Assembly: GCA_023460055.1 (NCBI GenBank)
Contig: JAEWRJ010000134.1
Location: forward strand, 1 to 15,349
Reading direction: 5' to 3'
Length of the DNA stretch: 15,349 bases
Origin: Bacillota bacterium
Lineage (GTDB): Bacteria; Bacillota; Clostridia; Christensenellales; Aristaeellaceae
In this document: piece by piece, positions 7,661-15,349 of the stretch
Numbering within the stretch: position 1 is the stretch's first letter
Layout of the letters: every line of letters starts with the position of its first letter
Made by a program: the position numbers and the translations under genes
The notes under the pieces: model-generated
Seen by the model: the letters and a program-made list of their open reading frames with translations, nothing else
The model's database searches: none
Told to the model about the DNA's origin: nothing

Positions 7661-8319
7661 GCGGATAAAGTTTCGATGAAGGCCGGAACGTGGGAGAGAT
7701 CAGGGAAAACGGCGTCACAAACAGGCGCAAGCTCCGGGGAGTATGGCACCAGGTCGGGCACCATGATGGTCTTCATCCCGGCATCTCGTCCTGCCCTCAG
7801 CCCGTTGGGGGAATCCTCAAGCACCAGGCAGTAAGCGGGCCGCGCGTCCAGCATGGCGGCCGTCCTCAGGTACATATCGGGTGCCGGCTTGCTCAGGAGA
7901 GTCGGGTCATCGTCCCCCGCCAGAACCGCGCTGAAGTATCGGCCCATGCCCGATATACGCAAATAACCGTCGACCACATGGCGGGGGCTGCCGCTGCACA
8001 GGCCCATCTTGAGGCCCTTTCCCTTCACCCATTGGAGCAGTTCGCCGGCGTACGGCTTGACAGGCAAACCGTCACGGTCCACCTGCCGCCACATGAAGAT
8101 ATCAAAATCGACCCAGAACTTTTCCGCGTCAAGGGCGGGGAAGTGTTCCAAAAATAAGGCCGTGCTTTTCTCCTTGTTTGTGCCCAGCATCAGCTTAAAC
8201 AAATCATCGCCCACGCTCATCCCCTGTTCCCCGGCAGCCAGGGCTGAGGCTTCAATGGCCAGCGTCTCCGAGTCAAACAGCAAGCCGTCCATATCGAAAA
8301 GCACCGCGTCAATCGTCAT
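7651..8319 (-). CDS. HAD-superfamily hydrolase (beta-phosphoglucomutase / phosphatase-like)
   Basis: Cytoplasmic phosphatase or phosphomutase of HAD subfamily IA with an alpha-helical cap (about residues 15-85). Motif I is FDMDGLLFDSE with nucleophile D9 and acid/base D11, motif II is CSGSPR (S109), motif III is KPAPDMY (K144) and motif IV is LEDSPNGLRAG (E168, D169). The 222-aa length is normal. The start at 8319 has GGGAG seven bases upstream. It is the first gene of an operon with rlmH and recF, which suggests co-expression rather than a shared biochemical pathway. The substrate is unknown; sugar phosphates are the usual guess for this subfamily, and a metabolite-repair phosphatase is an alternative. 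Confidence 0.92.
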   Translation of the reverse strand: MTIDAVLFDMDGLLFDSETLAIEASALAAGEQGMSVGDDLFKLMLGTNKEKSTALFLEHFPALDAEKFWVDFDIFMWRQVDRDGLPVKPYAGELLQWVKGKGLKMGLCSGSPRHVVDGYLRISGMGRYFSAVLAGDDDPTLLSKPAPDMYLRTAAMLDARPAYCLVLEDSPNGLRAGRDAGMKTIMVPDLVPYSPELAPVCDAVFPDLSHVPAFIETLSACR

Positions 8320-8341
8320 TCAAAGTCTCCCTTGCTCTTTG

Positions 8342-8377
8342 TAAAAGGCGGCGCAGGCATATGATCCCGCTGCCGCC
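8342..8377 (-). promoter_or_regulatory. Possible leader hairpin of the HAD-rlmH-recF operon
   Basis: In the predicted leader, GGCGGC (minus strand) pairs with a downstream GCCGCC around a long, partly unpaired loop (8347-8377). TTTTA follows before the HAD ribosome binding site. It could be a weak attenuator or just a GC-rich fold. The T-tract is short and no ligand-binding motif is recognised. Confidence 0.25.
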
Positions 8378-8386
8378 AACCGCTTC

Positions 8387-8415
8387 AGTATACCCCATGC
8401 CGATGCCGCTTTCAA
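8387..8415 (-). promoter_or_regulatory. Promoter of the HAD-rlmH-recF operon
   Basis: On the minus strand, -35 TTGAAA (8410-8415) and -10 TATACT (8387-8392) are spaced by 17 bases. The predicted transcript start near 8380 leaves a leader of about 60 bases. The DnaA-box cluster begins about 40 bases upstream of the -35, so DnaA binding could affect this promoter. Confidence 0.75.
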
Positions 8416-8455
8416 CAAAAGCGCGTCAAGCAGTTTACAGAAAACAACACCCGAC

Positions 8456-8785
8456 TTATCCACCCGCGCTATCCACAATCCCTGTGTGCATATTTATTTT
8501 ATATACTGCATTTTTATTCTATTCTTGCGTTTGTCTATGCAGCATTATGCACCTCATGCACGCCTGTGCTTAAGCGTTTGCGGCGATTATACAGCATATC
8601 CTGTCGATAGATATTCAGAACCTCCTATTCGGTGAACTATCCCCACTTTCCACAGACTTATCCACAGATAAGGCCTTCGAAAGGTAGTATTAAGTTGAAA
8701 ACAGCAGGCAAATGAAAAAATGATGTGAACAAAGGAAAAGTTATCCACAGGAACTCCCCCCGCTTTTCCCCAAACCTTGTCCACA
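8456..8785. other. oriC: DnaA-box cluster: candidate replication origin (oriC) or DnaA-binding locus
   Basis: Within the non-coding stretch 8320-9044, 330 bases carry two perfect TTATCCACA boxes (8658-8666 and 8741-8749, plus strand). At least seven sites have one mismatch to TTATNCACA: plus strand 8456-8464, 8469-8477, 8545-8553 and 8777-8785; minus strand 8485-8493, 8565-8573 and 8724-8732. Weaker sites lie at 8637-8645 and 8646-8654. An AT-rich tract sits inside the cluster. The perfect box at 8658 is embedded in a CTTATC-CACA-GATAAG inverted repeat. After it, TAGTATTAAG (8685-8694) could be read as DnaA-trio-like triplets, but this is weak. recF and rlmH are close by, as near many Firmicutes origins. 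dnaA and dnaN are absent from the window, and gene orientations on the right do not point away from this site, so origin function is not proven. Confidence 0.6.
8489..8528. other. AT-rich tract, candidate DNA unwinding element
   Basis: Forty bases with only eight G or C, in an otherwise GC-rich window. The tract lies between DnaA boxes on both sides. This is the expected composition of an origin unwinding element, but no repeated 13-mers are evident. Confidence 0.4.
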
Positions 8786-8989
8786 CGAACACAGATTCTG
8801 CCAGCGTTCATAATGTGACAAAAGATTTAAGAACATGCATCATTTTGCAGTTTTTGGCTTGACATCCACGACACATTGCGATTTGTCAAGTACGGATCCG
8901 GGAAATTTTTGGATATCGATCCGGAAGTCCGCAGGCATCCAAACGAACGCTCGCAGCGCGCGCAAGCAGCGACGCTCAGTCCATACCGC
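8786..8989. other. Non-coding remainder of the 8320-9044 intergenic region
   Basis: No convincing gene is seen. It contains an inverted repeat CTTGACA (8858-8864) / TGTCAAG (8884-8890) with a 19-base spacer. A run of GATC- and ATCC-rich sequence lies near 8895-8925. Neither matches a motif I can name. Confidence 0.4.
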
Positions 8990-9021
8990 AAAAAACCGCC
9001 GCCGGATAAATCCGGCGGCGG
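8990..9021 (-). terminator. Rho-independent terminator of the ugpC gene
   Basis: On the minus strand, an 11-bp perfect stem (CCGCCGCCGGA, loop TTTA, TCCGGCGGCGG) is followed by six T. It begins 23 bases past the ugpC stop codon. Confidence 0.93.
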
Positions 9022-9044
9022 CAGATAAAATGGATGAGAATGGA

Positions 9045-10166
<1,122 letters not shown>

Positions 10167-10226
10167 GAGTGTACCTCCGCTTTTTTCTCAAAGTGACGGC
10201 GCATCCGGGCGCCAGGTTTCACGTTG

Positions 10227-10232
10227 ATTATA
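10227..10232 (-). promoter_or_regulatory. Candidate -10 element of the ugpC gene
   Basis: A perfect TATAAT on the minus strand lies about 60 bases upstream of the ugpC start. No good -35 is found at 16-18 bases, so an activator or a weak promoter is implied if it is used. Confidence 0.45.
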
Positions 10233-10286
10233 ACGAAATGAAGCCGCTGTGGATACCCGCTAAAATAACCAAAGATTTAATCTCAT

Positions 10287-10298
10287 GTTTGTGCAAAC
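10287..10298. promoter_or_regulatory. Small palindrome upstream of ugpC, possible operator
   Basis: GTTTG-TG-CAAAC is a 5-bp inverted repeat with a two-base centre, in the gap between the GDPD stop and the ugpC promoter. It resembles the general form of LacI-family operators but lacks their usual central CG. Confidence 0.25.
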
Positions 10299-10349
10299 CT
10301 GTGTTCATCGGGCGGATTTATGCCAATTCCATCCAGCCTCAGGCCGGGA

Positions 10350-11072
10350 TCACAGATTGAGCAGTGCCCTGGCCCTGTCCGGATAATTGGTGATGATCAT
10401 ATCCACGCCTGCCTCGATCACGCGCTTCATATCGCGCTCGGAGTTCACCGTCCATACGTTGACCTCGATGCCCGCCCTGTGCGCCCTGGCACAAAAATCC
10501 GGCATAAACAGCACATGCTGGAAGCGCGGGTGCACCGCGTTCATCTTATTGTCCTTGGCATAGCGCCAGGGGCGCAGCAGCACGGATTCATACAGCATGC
10601 CGCAATATATTTCGGGATTCAATGCCTTGATGCGCTCCAGGCTCATATGATTGAAGGAGGAATAGAGAACTTTATCCTCCATGCCCATCTTCGCCGCAAG
10701 CTCCAGGCACTTTTCCTCAATGCCGGGATAGGGGTTGACACCCGTTTTCAGCTCCACGTTGACCTGGAGACCCAGTGGCTTTAACAGCTCATATACCTCG
10801 CCCAGCGTCGGTGCTTTGGCGTTTTCATATTCAGGGTGCAGCTTGTTGAAGTTAAACTTCTTCAGCTGAGCCAGTGTCAATTCCGCGATCAGCCCGGTAC
10901 CGTCGGATACGCGCTCGATCGTTTCGTCATGAGCGACCAGCAGCTCACCGTCGCGGGTCAAATGCACATCCAGCTCAACAGAATCGGCGCCCTGTTCGGC
11001 CGCCAGCGCAAAGGCTTCCAATGTGTTTTCCGGCGCGTAGCCCGACGCGCCCCGATGTCCGCAGATGTTCAT
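10350..11072 (-). CDS. Glycerophosphodiester phosphodiesterase (UgpQ-like, cytoplasmic)
   Basis: Hydrolyses glycerophosphodiesters (deacylated phospholipids, teichoic-acid fragments) to sn-glycerol 3-phosphate and an alcohol. The 240-aa protein begins directly with the catalytic HRG motif (H6, R7) and has PENT (14-17), metal ligands E33 and D35 (VELDV), catalytic H48 (AHDE), VELKT (106-110), NVWTVN (185-190) and the final TNYPDRA (218-224). With no signal peptide it should be cytoplasmic, like UgpQ rather than secreted GlpQ. It starts 22 bases after the lacZ stop; an AGGAAGGG just past that stop, about 12 bases from the ATG, is the only ribosome binding site. It therefore appears to be the second gene of a lacZ-GDPD operon. 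No hairpin with a T-run follows, so some transcripts may continue into ugpC. Confidence 0.95.
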   Translation of the reverse strand: MNICGHRGASGYAPENTLEAFALAAEQGADSVELDVHLTRDGELLVAHDETIERVSDGTGLIAELTLAQLKKFNFNKLHPEYENAKAPTLGEVYELLKPLGLQVNVELKTGVNPYPGIEEKCLELAAKMGMEDKVLYSSFNHMSLERIKALNPEIYCGMLYESVLLRPWRYAKDNKMNAVHPRFQHVLFMPDFCARAHRAGIEVNVWTVNSERDMKRVIEAGVDMIITNYPDRARALLNL

Positions 11073-11094
11073 AAAACTATGTATCCCTTCCTAA

Positions 11095-14000
11095 TTATCT
11101 CATCAGCCTGTTGGCTGTCATAGAGAGCGATTGTGTTTGCAGATCCACCGTCTGCAGGGTGAAACGGAAGCTGCGCGCTTCCTTCAGGTAAATGCGGTCA
11201 CGCTCCAGGGGCTCCGGCCCGCAAGAGTTGCTGCCCAGCGGCCCCATGGCCCCATCCACGCATACCTCCGTCATGTCTTCGTTCTTCAGTTCATAGGTGT
11301 GCAGGGCACGGGTCAGCGCTTCCTGGCTGTAGTGATGAGCGCTGAAAGAGAAATCCTCTCCGGCGATCAAAAGTCCCCTCCCCGCGGCGTCATTGATCAG
11401 CACGAAGCGCGTATCGGCGTGCGACCCGTTCTCCTGCGGATAAATGTAAGGCTCATGCGTATCTTCGACCGAAGCGTGATACAGACCGATCATCGCCCCC
11501 AGCTTTTTGTCAGGGTAGCTCTCATGCGGCCCGCGGCCGTACCAGGAAAGCCGGTCAAACGACCCGGGCATGCGGAATCTGAGGCCCAGACGAGGCAGGT
11601 ACATGCCCTGCAGAAGGCTCTCGTTGCCGGGGTAAGGCGTATAAGAGAGCCTCAGCTCAACCCGGCCCTCCGGGGTGAATCGCCAGCTTTGCTCAAGGGT
11701 CAAAAGCGGCCTGAAAATCTTGGGCGCGTGTACGCTGCGCACAGTGACCAGGATATCCGCCCCCTCCCGCGCGCTTTCAAAGGCAGTCACGCGGGCCTGC
11801 AGCTTATCCAGCCCATAGCGTTCCCATTGATCGGCTATGCGAACGCTAAAACCCCTGTCGTTATCTACAGGCGCGCGAAACACGTTGAGCGCAAAGGGGC
11901 TGTCAAGCATCGGGATGCCGGCGGATTCAATCCGGTACAAACCCGCTTGCTCGAAGCTGAAGCGGTATACATCCTCGCCCAAGCGCACGGTGATCTCCCC
12001 TCCGCTTTGCTCAAGGCTCAGCGGCTGCAGCGGCAGAAGAACCGGCGTCTCTTCCTCACCCAGAAGGAGCCGCGCCTGATCCTGCGCCGCAACAAATCCG
12101 GCCTCCGCCCAGAGCGCGGTTTTTTTCAGAGCGAGCCGCACTGTCAGCACGCTGCCCCTGGGATAAGTCCCCAGATCCAGCCGCAAGGTCATTTCTTCAC
12201 CGGCGGGACAGCAGAGTTCCGCTTCGCCCTCCCTGATCAGGCGATCCAGGCGCTTCACCTGCCAGGTGAAGGTATAGTCGCTCAGATCATTGAAATCAAG
12301 GCAGTTTCGCAGGGCAAACAGTCCCTCCGCTTCATCGATCACCCGCAGCCGCGCCGGGCGCAGCACATGGGCGTACTCAATCATGCCCGTATGCGGCGTC
12401 CTGTCCGGGTAGAGCAGCGCGTCCACACAGAAGTTGCCGTCGTGGGGATACTCGCCAAAGTCGCCGCCGTAGGCCCAGTAGTCACCGCTGCCATCAGGCG
12501 CTGGCTTGAGGATGCCATGATCCACAAACTCCCATACACAACCGCCCATCAGGCGCGGGCTTGCGTAAATGGCCTGCCAGTAGTCCTCCAGGTTGCCGGG
12601 GCCCTGCCCCATGGCATGCGCGTACTCGCACAGGAAGAAAGGCTTGGGATCATCCTTCTCCCCTTCCCTGATCACCCCTTCAACGGAGGTATACATCTGG
12701 GAGTAGAAGTCAGCGGTCTTCGCCCCTTCGTCCCGCTCGTAGTGTATGGGCCGGCTCGCGTCCTTGCGGCGCATCGCTTCAGCCATCTTTTCATGGACGA
12801 TCCCGTAGCCCGACTCGTTGCCCAGTGACCAGGAGATGACGCTTGCATGGTTGCGGTCCCTTGCCAGCATCCGCATGCCGCGGTCCACAAACTGATCCGT
12901 CCAGGCGGGATCCTGCGCGATCAGGTCATAATGGGAGAAACTGACAACACCGTGGCATTCGATATCCGCCTCGTCGATCACATACAGCCCATATTCGTCG
13001 CAAAGGTCGAGAAAACGCTGATCCGGCGGGTAATGGCTGGTCCGCACGCAGTTGATATTGTTCCGCTTCATGATCAGCACATCCTGGAGCATCGAATCCA
13101 CCGCGGAGAAGGAGCCCAGGCTCATGTGGGTATCGTGGCGGTTGACGCCTTTCAGTTTGACAGGCCTGCCGTTGACGCAGAACACGCCCCCCAAAATATC
13201 CACCCGGCGAAAGCCGACGCGCACCAGCTCTGTCTGGGCAGGAATTGAAATCACAAGATTATACAGCCTGGGGGTTTCAGCCGTCCAGGCATCAATCTTG
13301 GGAAAGGCATAGCGCGCGGCGGCCTTGCCATCCTCTACGGGCACTGCTATATCAAGCATCAGCTGATCGCCGTCATAGAGCTTTACCTGAACCTCGGAGG
13401 TACCTCTCGCTTTTACGCGCAGGCGCAAAAGCCCCGTGCTCATGTCGCTGTCCAGGCTCGCGTCCGCTTTTACATCAACGATCGCCTGATCCGCAAAGCT
13501 CAGCAGCATCACATCCCGGAAGATGCCGCTTAAGCGCCATTTATCCTGGTCCTCCAGATAAGTGCCGTCCGACCATTGAAAGACCAGAACCTGAAGGACA
13601 TTGTCCTTTTCTTTCACCAAGGCACTGACATCAAACTCCGCGGGCATGTGCGGCCCCTTGGAGAAGCCTGCCAGCTGCCCGTTCACATAGGCATAGAAGC
13701 AGCTGTCCACGCCCTCAAAGCGCAGAACCGTGCTTCTGCCGGTAAAGGCTTGCGGCAGATCAAAACGGCGCAGATAGCAGCCTACCGGCGTCTGATCGGG
13801 CACATGGGGCGGATCGTAGGGAATAGGATAGTTGACATTGGTGTACTGGGGCTTTCCAAAACCCTGCATCTGCCAGCAGCCAGGCACCCGGATGCTTTGA
13901 TCGCTCAGCCACAAAGCGCTGTCATCGGGTATCGCGAAGGGGCTGCCGTAGAGATGAAAGCCCCACGATCCGTTCAATGAATAGAAAAAAGGCGAAGCCG

Positions 14001-14112
14001 CCCGCTCTCCGGCACGCGCCGACACTTCATCCGGATAGGGCACCACCGTCGTCCTGCCGGGCAGGCGGTTGATATGCAGGCAGTTCAAATCCTGGTATTC
14101 ACTCAATCGCAT
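11095..14112 (-). CDS. lacZ: Beta-galactosidase, glycoside hydrolase family 2 (LacZ type)
   Basis: Cytoplasmic enzyme that hydrolyses beta-galactosides such as lactose to galactose plus aglycone. At 1005 aa it is close to E. coli LacZ (1024). It has the GH2 sugar-binding domain (about 50-205, with SDGTYLEDQDKWRLSGIFRD), an Ig-like domain, the TIM barrel (about 305-600) and the Bgal_small_N domain (about 705-985). Acid/base E433 (LGNESGYG) and nucleophile E496 (LCEYAHAMG) are present, as are Mg2+ ligands E385 and H387 (DIECHG). E. coli Trp999 is replaced by Cys (GSNSCGP), as I recall for many Firmicutes LacZ proteins. The start at 14112 begins the typical N-terminus and has GGGGGGA upstream. 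The frame continues to 14340, but that part runs through the promoter and into the divergent metallopeptidase gene. It is the first gene of an operon with the GDPD gene. Confidence 0.96.
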   Translation of the reverse strand: MRLSEYQDLNCLHINRLPGRTTVVPYPDEVSARAGERAASPFFYSLNGSWGFHLYGSPFAIPDDSALWLSDQSIRVPGCWQMQGFGKPQYTNVNYPIPYDPPHVPDQTPVGCYLRRFDLPQAFTGRSTVLRFEGVDSCFYAYVNGQLAGFSKGPHMPAEFDVSALVKEKDNVLQVLVFQWSDGTYLEDQDKWRLSGIFRDVMLLSFADQAIVDVKADASLDSDMSTGLLRLRVKARGTSEVQVKLYDGDQLMLDIAVPVEDGKAAARYAFPKIDAWTAETPRLYNLVISIPAQTELVRVGFRRVDILGGVFCVNGRPVKLKGVNRHDTHMSLGSFSAVDSMLQDVLIMKRNNINCVRTSHYPPDQRFLDLCDEYGLYVIDEADIECHGVVSFSHYDLIAQDPAWTDQFVDRGMRMLARDRNHASVISWSLGNESGYGIVHEKMAEAMRRKDASRPIHYERDEGAKTADFYSQMYTSVEGVIREGEKDDPKPFFLCEYAHAMGQGPGNLEDYWQAIYASPRLMGGCVWEFVDHGILKPAPDGSGDYWAYGGDFGEYPHDGNFCVDALLYPDRTPHTGMIEYAHVLRPARLRVIDEAEGLFALRNCLDFNDLSDYTFTWQVKRLDRLIREGEAELCCPAGEEMTLRLDLGTYPRGSVLTVRLALKKTALWAEAGFVAAQDQARLLLGEEETPVLLPLQPLSLEQSGGEITVRLGEDVYRFSFEQAGLYRIESAGIPMLDSPFALNVFRAPVDNDRGFSVRIADQWERYGLDKLQARVTAFESAREGADILVTVRSVHAPKIFRPLLTLEQSWRFTPEGRVELRLSYTPYPGNESLLQGMYLPRLGLRFRMPGSFDRLSWYGRGPHESYPDKKLGAMIGLYHASVEDTHEPYIYPQENGSHADTRFVLINDAAGRGLLIAGEDFSFSAHHYSQEALTRALHTYELKNEDMTEVCVDGAMGPLGSNSCGPEPLERDRIYLKEARSFRFTLQTVDLQTQSLSMTANRLMR

Positions 14113-14120
14113 GAACGTTG

Positions 14121-14127
14121 TCCCCCC
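14121..14127 (-). promoter_or_regulatory. Ribosome binding site deciding the lacZ start
   Basis: GGGGGGA on the minus strand lies eight bases before the ATG at 14110-14112. It supports this start over the longer open frame. Confidence 0.65.
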
Positions 14128-14144
14128 ACTGTATTGATAGGTGC

Positions 14145-14173
14145 ATTTTAGCACAGGCATTCCATGCGGGCAA
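14145..14173 (-). promoter_or_regulatory. Extended -10 promoter of the lacZ-GDPD operon
   Basis: On the minus strand, -10 TAAAAT (14145-14150) is preceded by TGC, making a TGnTAAAAT extended -10. TTGCCC (14168-14173) lies 17 bases upstream as a partial -35. The leader to the lacZ ATG would be about 26 bases. Confidence 0.6.
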
Positions 14174-14179
14174 GGCAAA

Positions 14180-14194
14180 AAGAGCGTTGCTCTT
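14180..14194. promoter_or_regulatory. Inverted repeat in the lacZ / metallopeptidase divergent region
   Basis: AAGAGC-GTT-GCTCTT is a perfect 6-bp inverted repeat just upstream of the lacZ -35. It could be a regulator site acting on one or both divergent genes. No T-run follows, so it is not a terminator. No known operator is recognised. Confidence 0.3.
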
Positions 14195-14218
14195 GTGCTG
14201 TTCTCCCGCGGGGGCGGG

Positions 14219-14224
14219 TATACT
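14219..14224 (+). promoter_or_regulatory. Candidate -10 of the metallopeptidase gene
   Basis: TATACT lies 27 bases before the start codon; no good -35 is found at 16-18 bases. The nearby TATAAA at 14229-14234 is too close to the ribosome binding site to be a likely -10. Confidence 0.3.
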
Positions 14225-14251
14225 CCTGTATAAAAGTGAGGTGAGAAGCGA

Positions 14252-14626
14252 ATGGTGGATATCGACAGGTTTGCCGCGATATTGGAGGAACAAGCCGCTT
14301 TGCTTCCCAAAGAGGTGTTGAAAAACCTCAACCTGGGCATTTGCGTATCTGAAAAAGCAAAGCGTGACCGGCGGGCCAGGCCGGGACTTGCGCTCTATAT
14401 ATTAGGCGAATACCACGTCCACCATGTGATGGGCCGCGGCATCATTCTCTATTACAGCTCGTTTCAGCATGCGCGTCCTGGGCCGATGGTTGACGAGGAA
14501 CTGCTGCGTCCCGAGATCGACCGCGTACTGCGCCATGAATTGACCCATCACCTCGAATCTCAGGCCGGAAACAGGGATCTGGAAAACGATGACGCGCTCA
14601 AGCTTGCGAAGTGGAACCGGGAGTAG
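14252..14626 (+). CDS. Zincin-like metallopeptidase family protein (small, HExxH)
   Basis: A 124-aa soluble protein of the small zincin-like family seen in Bacillota and Actinobacteria, whose substrate is unknown. The motif HELTHH (95-100) is a HExxH zinc site with H95 and H99 as ligands and E96 as catalytic base. The following LESQAGNRDLENDD (101-114) supplies a conserved acidic third ligand, perhaps D109. The central YILGEYHVHHVMGRGIILYY (49-68) is also characteristic of the family. No signal peptide or membrane segment is visible. GAGGTG eight bases before the ATG fixes the start. It is divergent from lacZ and ends 14 bases before the convergent CHAP gene, with no terminator between. The function is not established for the family, so protease activity is an inference from the motif. 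Confidence 0.85.
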   Translation: MVDIDRFAAILEEQAALLPKEVLKNLNLGICVSEKAKRDRRARPGLALYILGEYHVHHVMGRGIILYYSSFQHARPGPMVDEELLRPEIDRVLRHELTHHLESQAGNRDLENDDALKLAKWNRE

Positions 14627-14640
14627 CAATAATGTCTTTT

Positions 14641-15349
14641 TCAGTACCAGGTCTGGCCGAAGCCGGTCACATACCAGGCCCCGTCCAAATGAGGCACATA
14701 GGTATAGATCTCCTTTTCCGTCTGCCGTTCCTGGGGCAGTTCACTTACATTCTTTTCAAAGTTATCGGCAAAAGCATCGTAGATGTAATGATAGCGGCGG
14801 ATGCGCGGGCCCATGTTGCCCTCGACCGTTTTGATCTCATAGCGCCCGTCCCCAAGCGGGACTACATCTGTCACCAGGCCCACGTGCATGGCGGCGTACC
14901 CGCCGCGCCTGCCGTATACCACTTCGTAGCCCGGCTGCGGGATAAAGCCCCAGCGATCCATTTTCTTGAAGCCTTCTATAATCTTGGGCACGGCCGCCTC
15001 GCGGACGGCATAGGCACGCCCGTCCGTCTGAAGCCGGGAGTTCTCCCTGGCTTCCATGGGCACCTTGCCCATGTCCAGGCTGTAGTTGACAAAAGCGCCG
15101 CACCAGCCGAACTCGCAGGCGCGCCCGCAGCGCCACTTGGTATATTTATTGGACTTGGGGATGGAACGGCCGGCCTCAACATACTCCTGCCACTCCGAAA
15201 GGGCTACAGCGATGCCGGCTTCAACCTCAGCGGGTATGCTGCCGCCGGGCATCACCGTCACACGCAGCGCGGTCTGCTTTTCATCCTTCTTCGCAATGAA
15301 GGTTACCACCGCCTCCCCCGCCTGCAAAAAGCTGATATTTCCCCGTTGA
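14641..15349 (-). CDS. Ig-like and CHAP domain cell-wall hydrolase (5' partial)
   Basis: C-terminal part of a probably secreted peptidoglycan amidase or endopeptidase. The frame is open to the right edge, so the start is outside; the TTG at 15327 has no ribosome binding site and falls inside a domain. The first visible residues (GNISFLQAGEAVVTFIAKKD...RVTV) look like the last strands of a bacterial Ig-like (BIG2) domain, a wall-adhesion module. The CHAP domain follows. Numbering from that TTG, the expected catalytic Cys is C76 (GWCGAFVNYS), the His is H148 (AAMHVGLVTDV) and the polar third residue is N171 (VEGNMG). Two further cysteines lie just before C76 (C67, C71). The C-terminal tail after about 185 has no recognised domain. 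It converges on the metallopeptidase gene. Together with the left-edge carboxypeptidase it is one of two wall enzymes in the window, but they are not linked. Confidence 0.85.
   Translation of the reverse strand, partial: QRGNISFLQAGEAVVTFIAKKDEKQTALRVTVMPGGSIPAEVEAGIAVALSEWQEYVEAGRSIPKSNKYTKWRCGRACEFGWCGAFVNYSLDMGKVPMEARENSRLQTDGRAYAVREAAVPKIIEGFKKMDRWGFIPQPGYEVVYGRRGGYAAMHVGLVTDVVPLGDGRYEIKTVEGNMGPRIRRYHYIYDAFADNFEKNVSELPQERQTEKEIYTYVPHLDGAWYVTGFGQTWY

Noticed and set aside
8361..8573. Small plus-strand open frame of 70 codons
   Set aside because: No ribosome binding site or family resemblance; it lies over the operon promoter and DnaA boxes.
8587..8811. Small minus-strand open frame of 74 codons
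   Set aside because: It covers the strongest DnaA boxes and has no ribosome binding site or recognisable sequence.
11131..12828. Plus-strand open frame of 565 codons
   Set aside because: Antisense shadow of lacZ; its translation has no recognisable domain and lacZ motifs are intact.
14113..14340. Upstream extension of lacZ by 76 residues
   Set aside because: It runs through the lacZ promoter and into the divergent metallopeptidase gene, and the ATG at 14112 has a good ribosome binding site and the family N-terminus.

Overview
The window looks like a chromosomal stretch from a GC-rich member of the Bacillota, most likely a Clostridia-type gut anaerobe (inference). The reasons are strong GGAGG-type ribosome binding sites, rho-independent hairpin terminators, Gram-positive cell-wall hydrolases (VanY-type, Ig-like plus CHAP), an MsmX/UgpC-type sugar-importer ATPase and Firmicutes-style RecF and RlmH. 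No tRNA, rRNA, insertion sequence, phage gene or CRISPR array was seen. Both edge genes run off the window.

Left part (1-6083). A peptidoglycan-binding/VanY carboxypeptidase gene (5' end missing) ends at two tandem terminators and faces a calcium-type P-type ATPase. The ATPase is divergent from a MATE exporter across a compact double promoter whose two -35 boxes form the arms of an inverted repeat. The MATE gene overlaps by four bases a gene for an atypical protein-kinase-like protein. That gene ends five bases from the convergent recF.

Centre (6084-9044). A tight minus-strand operon reads HAD phosphatase, rlmH, recF, with overlapping ends and a good promoter. Upstream of it is the longest non-coding stretch, about 725 bp. 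This holds two perfect and at least seven one-mismatch DnaA boxes (TTATNCACA) plus a 40-bp AT-rich tract. With recF and rlmH beside it, it is a serious candidate for a replication origin, or another DnaA-binding locus, even though dnaA and dnaN are not in the window. This is the most interesting signal here.

Right part (9045-15349). On the minus strand lie a UgpC/MsmX ATPase with its own terminator, and a lacZ to glycerophosphodiester phosphodiesterase pair with a promoter upstream of lacZ. Together they suggest uptake and breakdown of galactosides and glycerophosphodiesters. The small zincin-like metallopeptidase gene is divergent from lacZ and converges on the last gene, an Ig-like/CHAP cell-wall hydrolase cut by the right edge.
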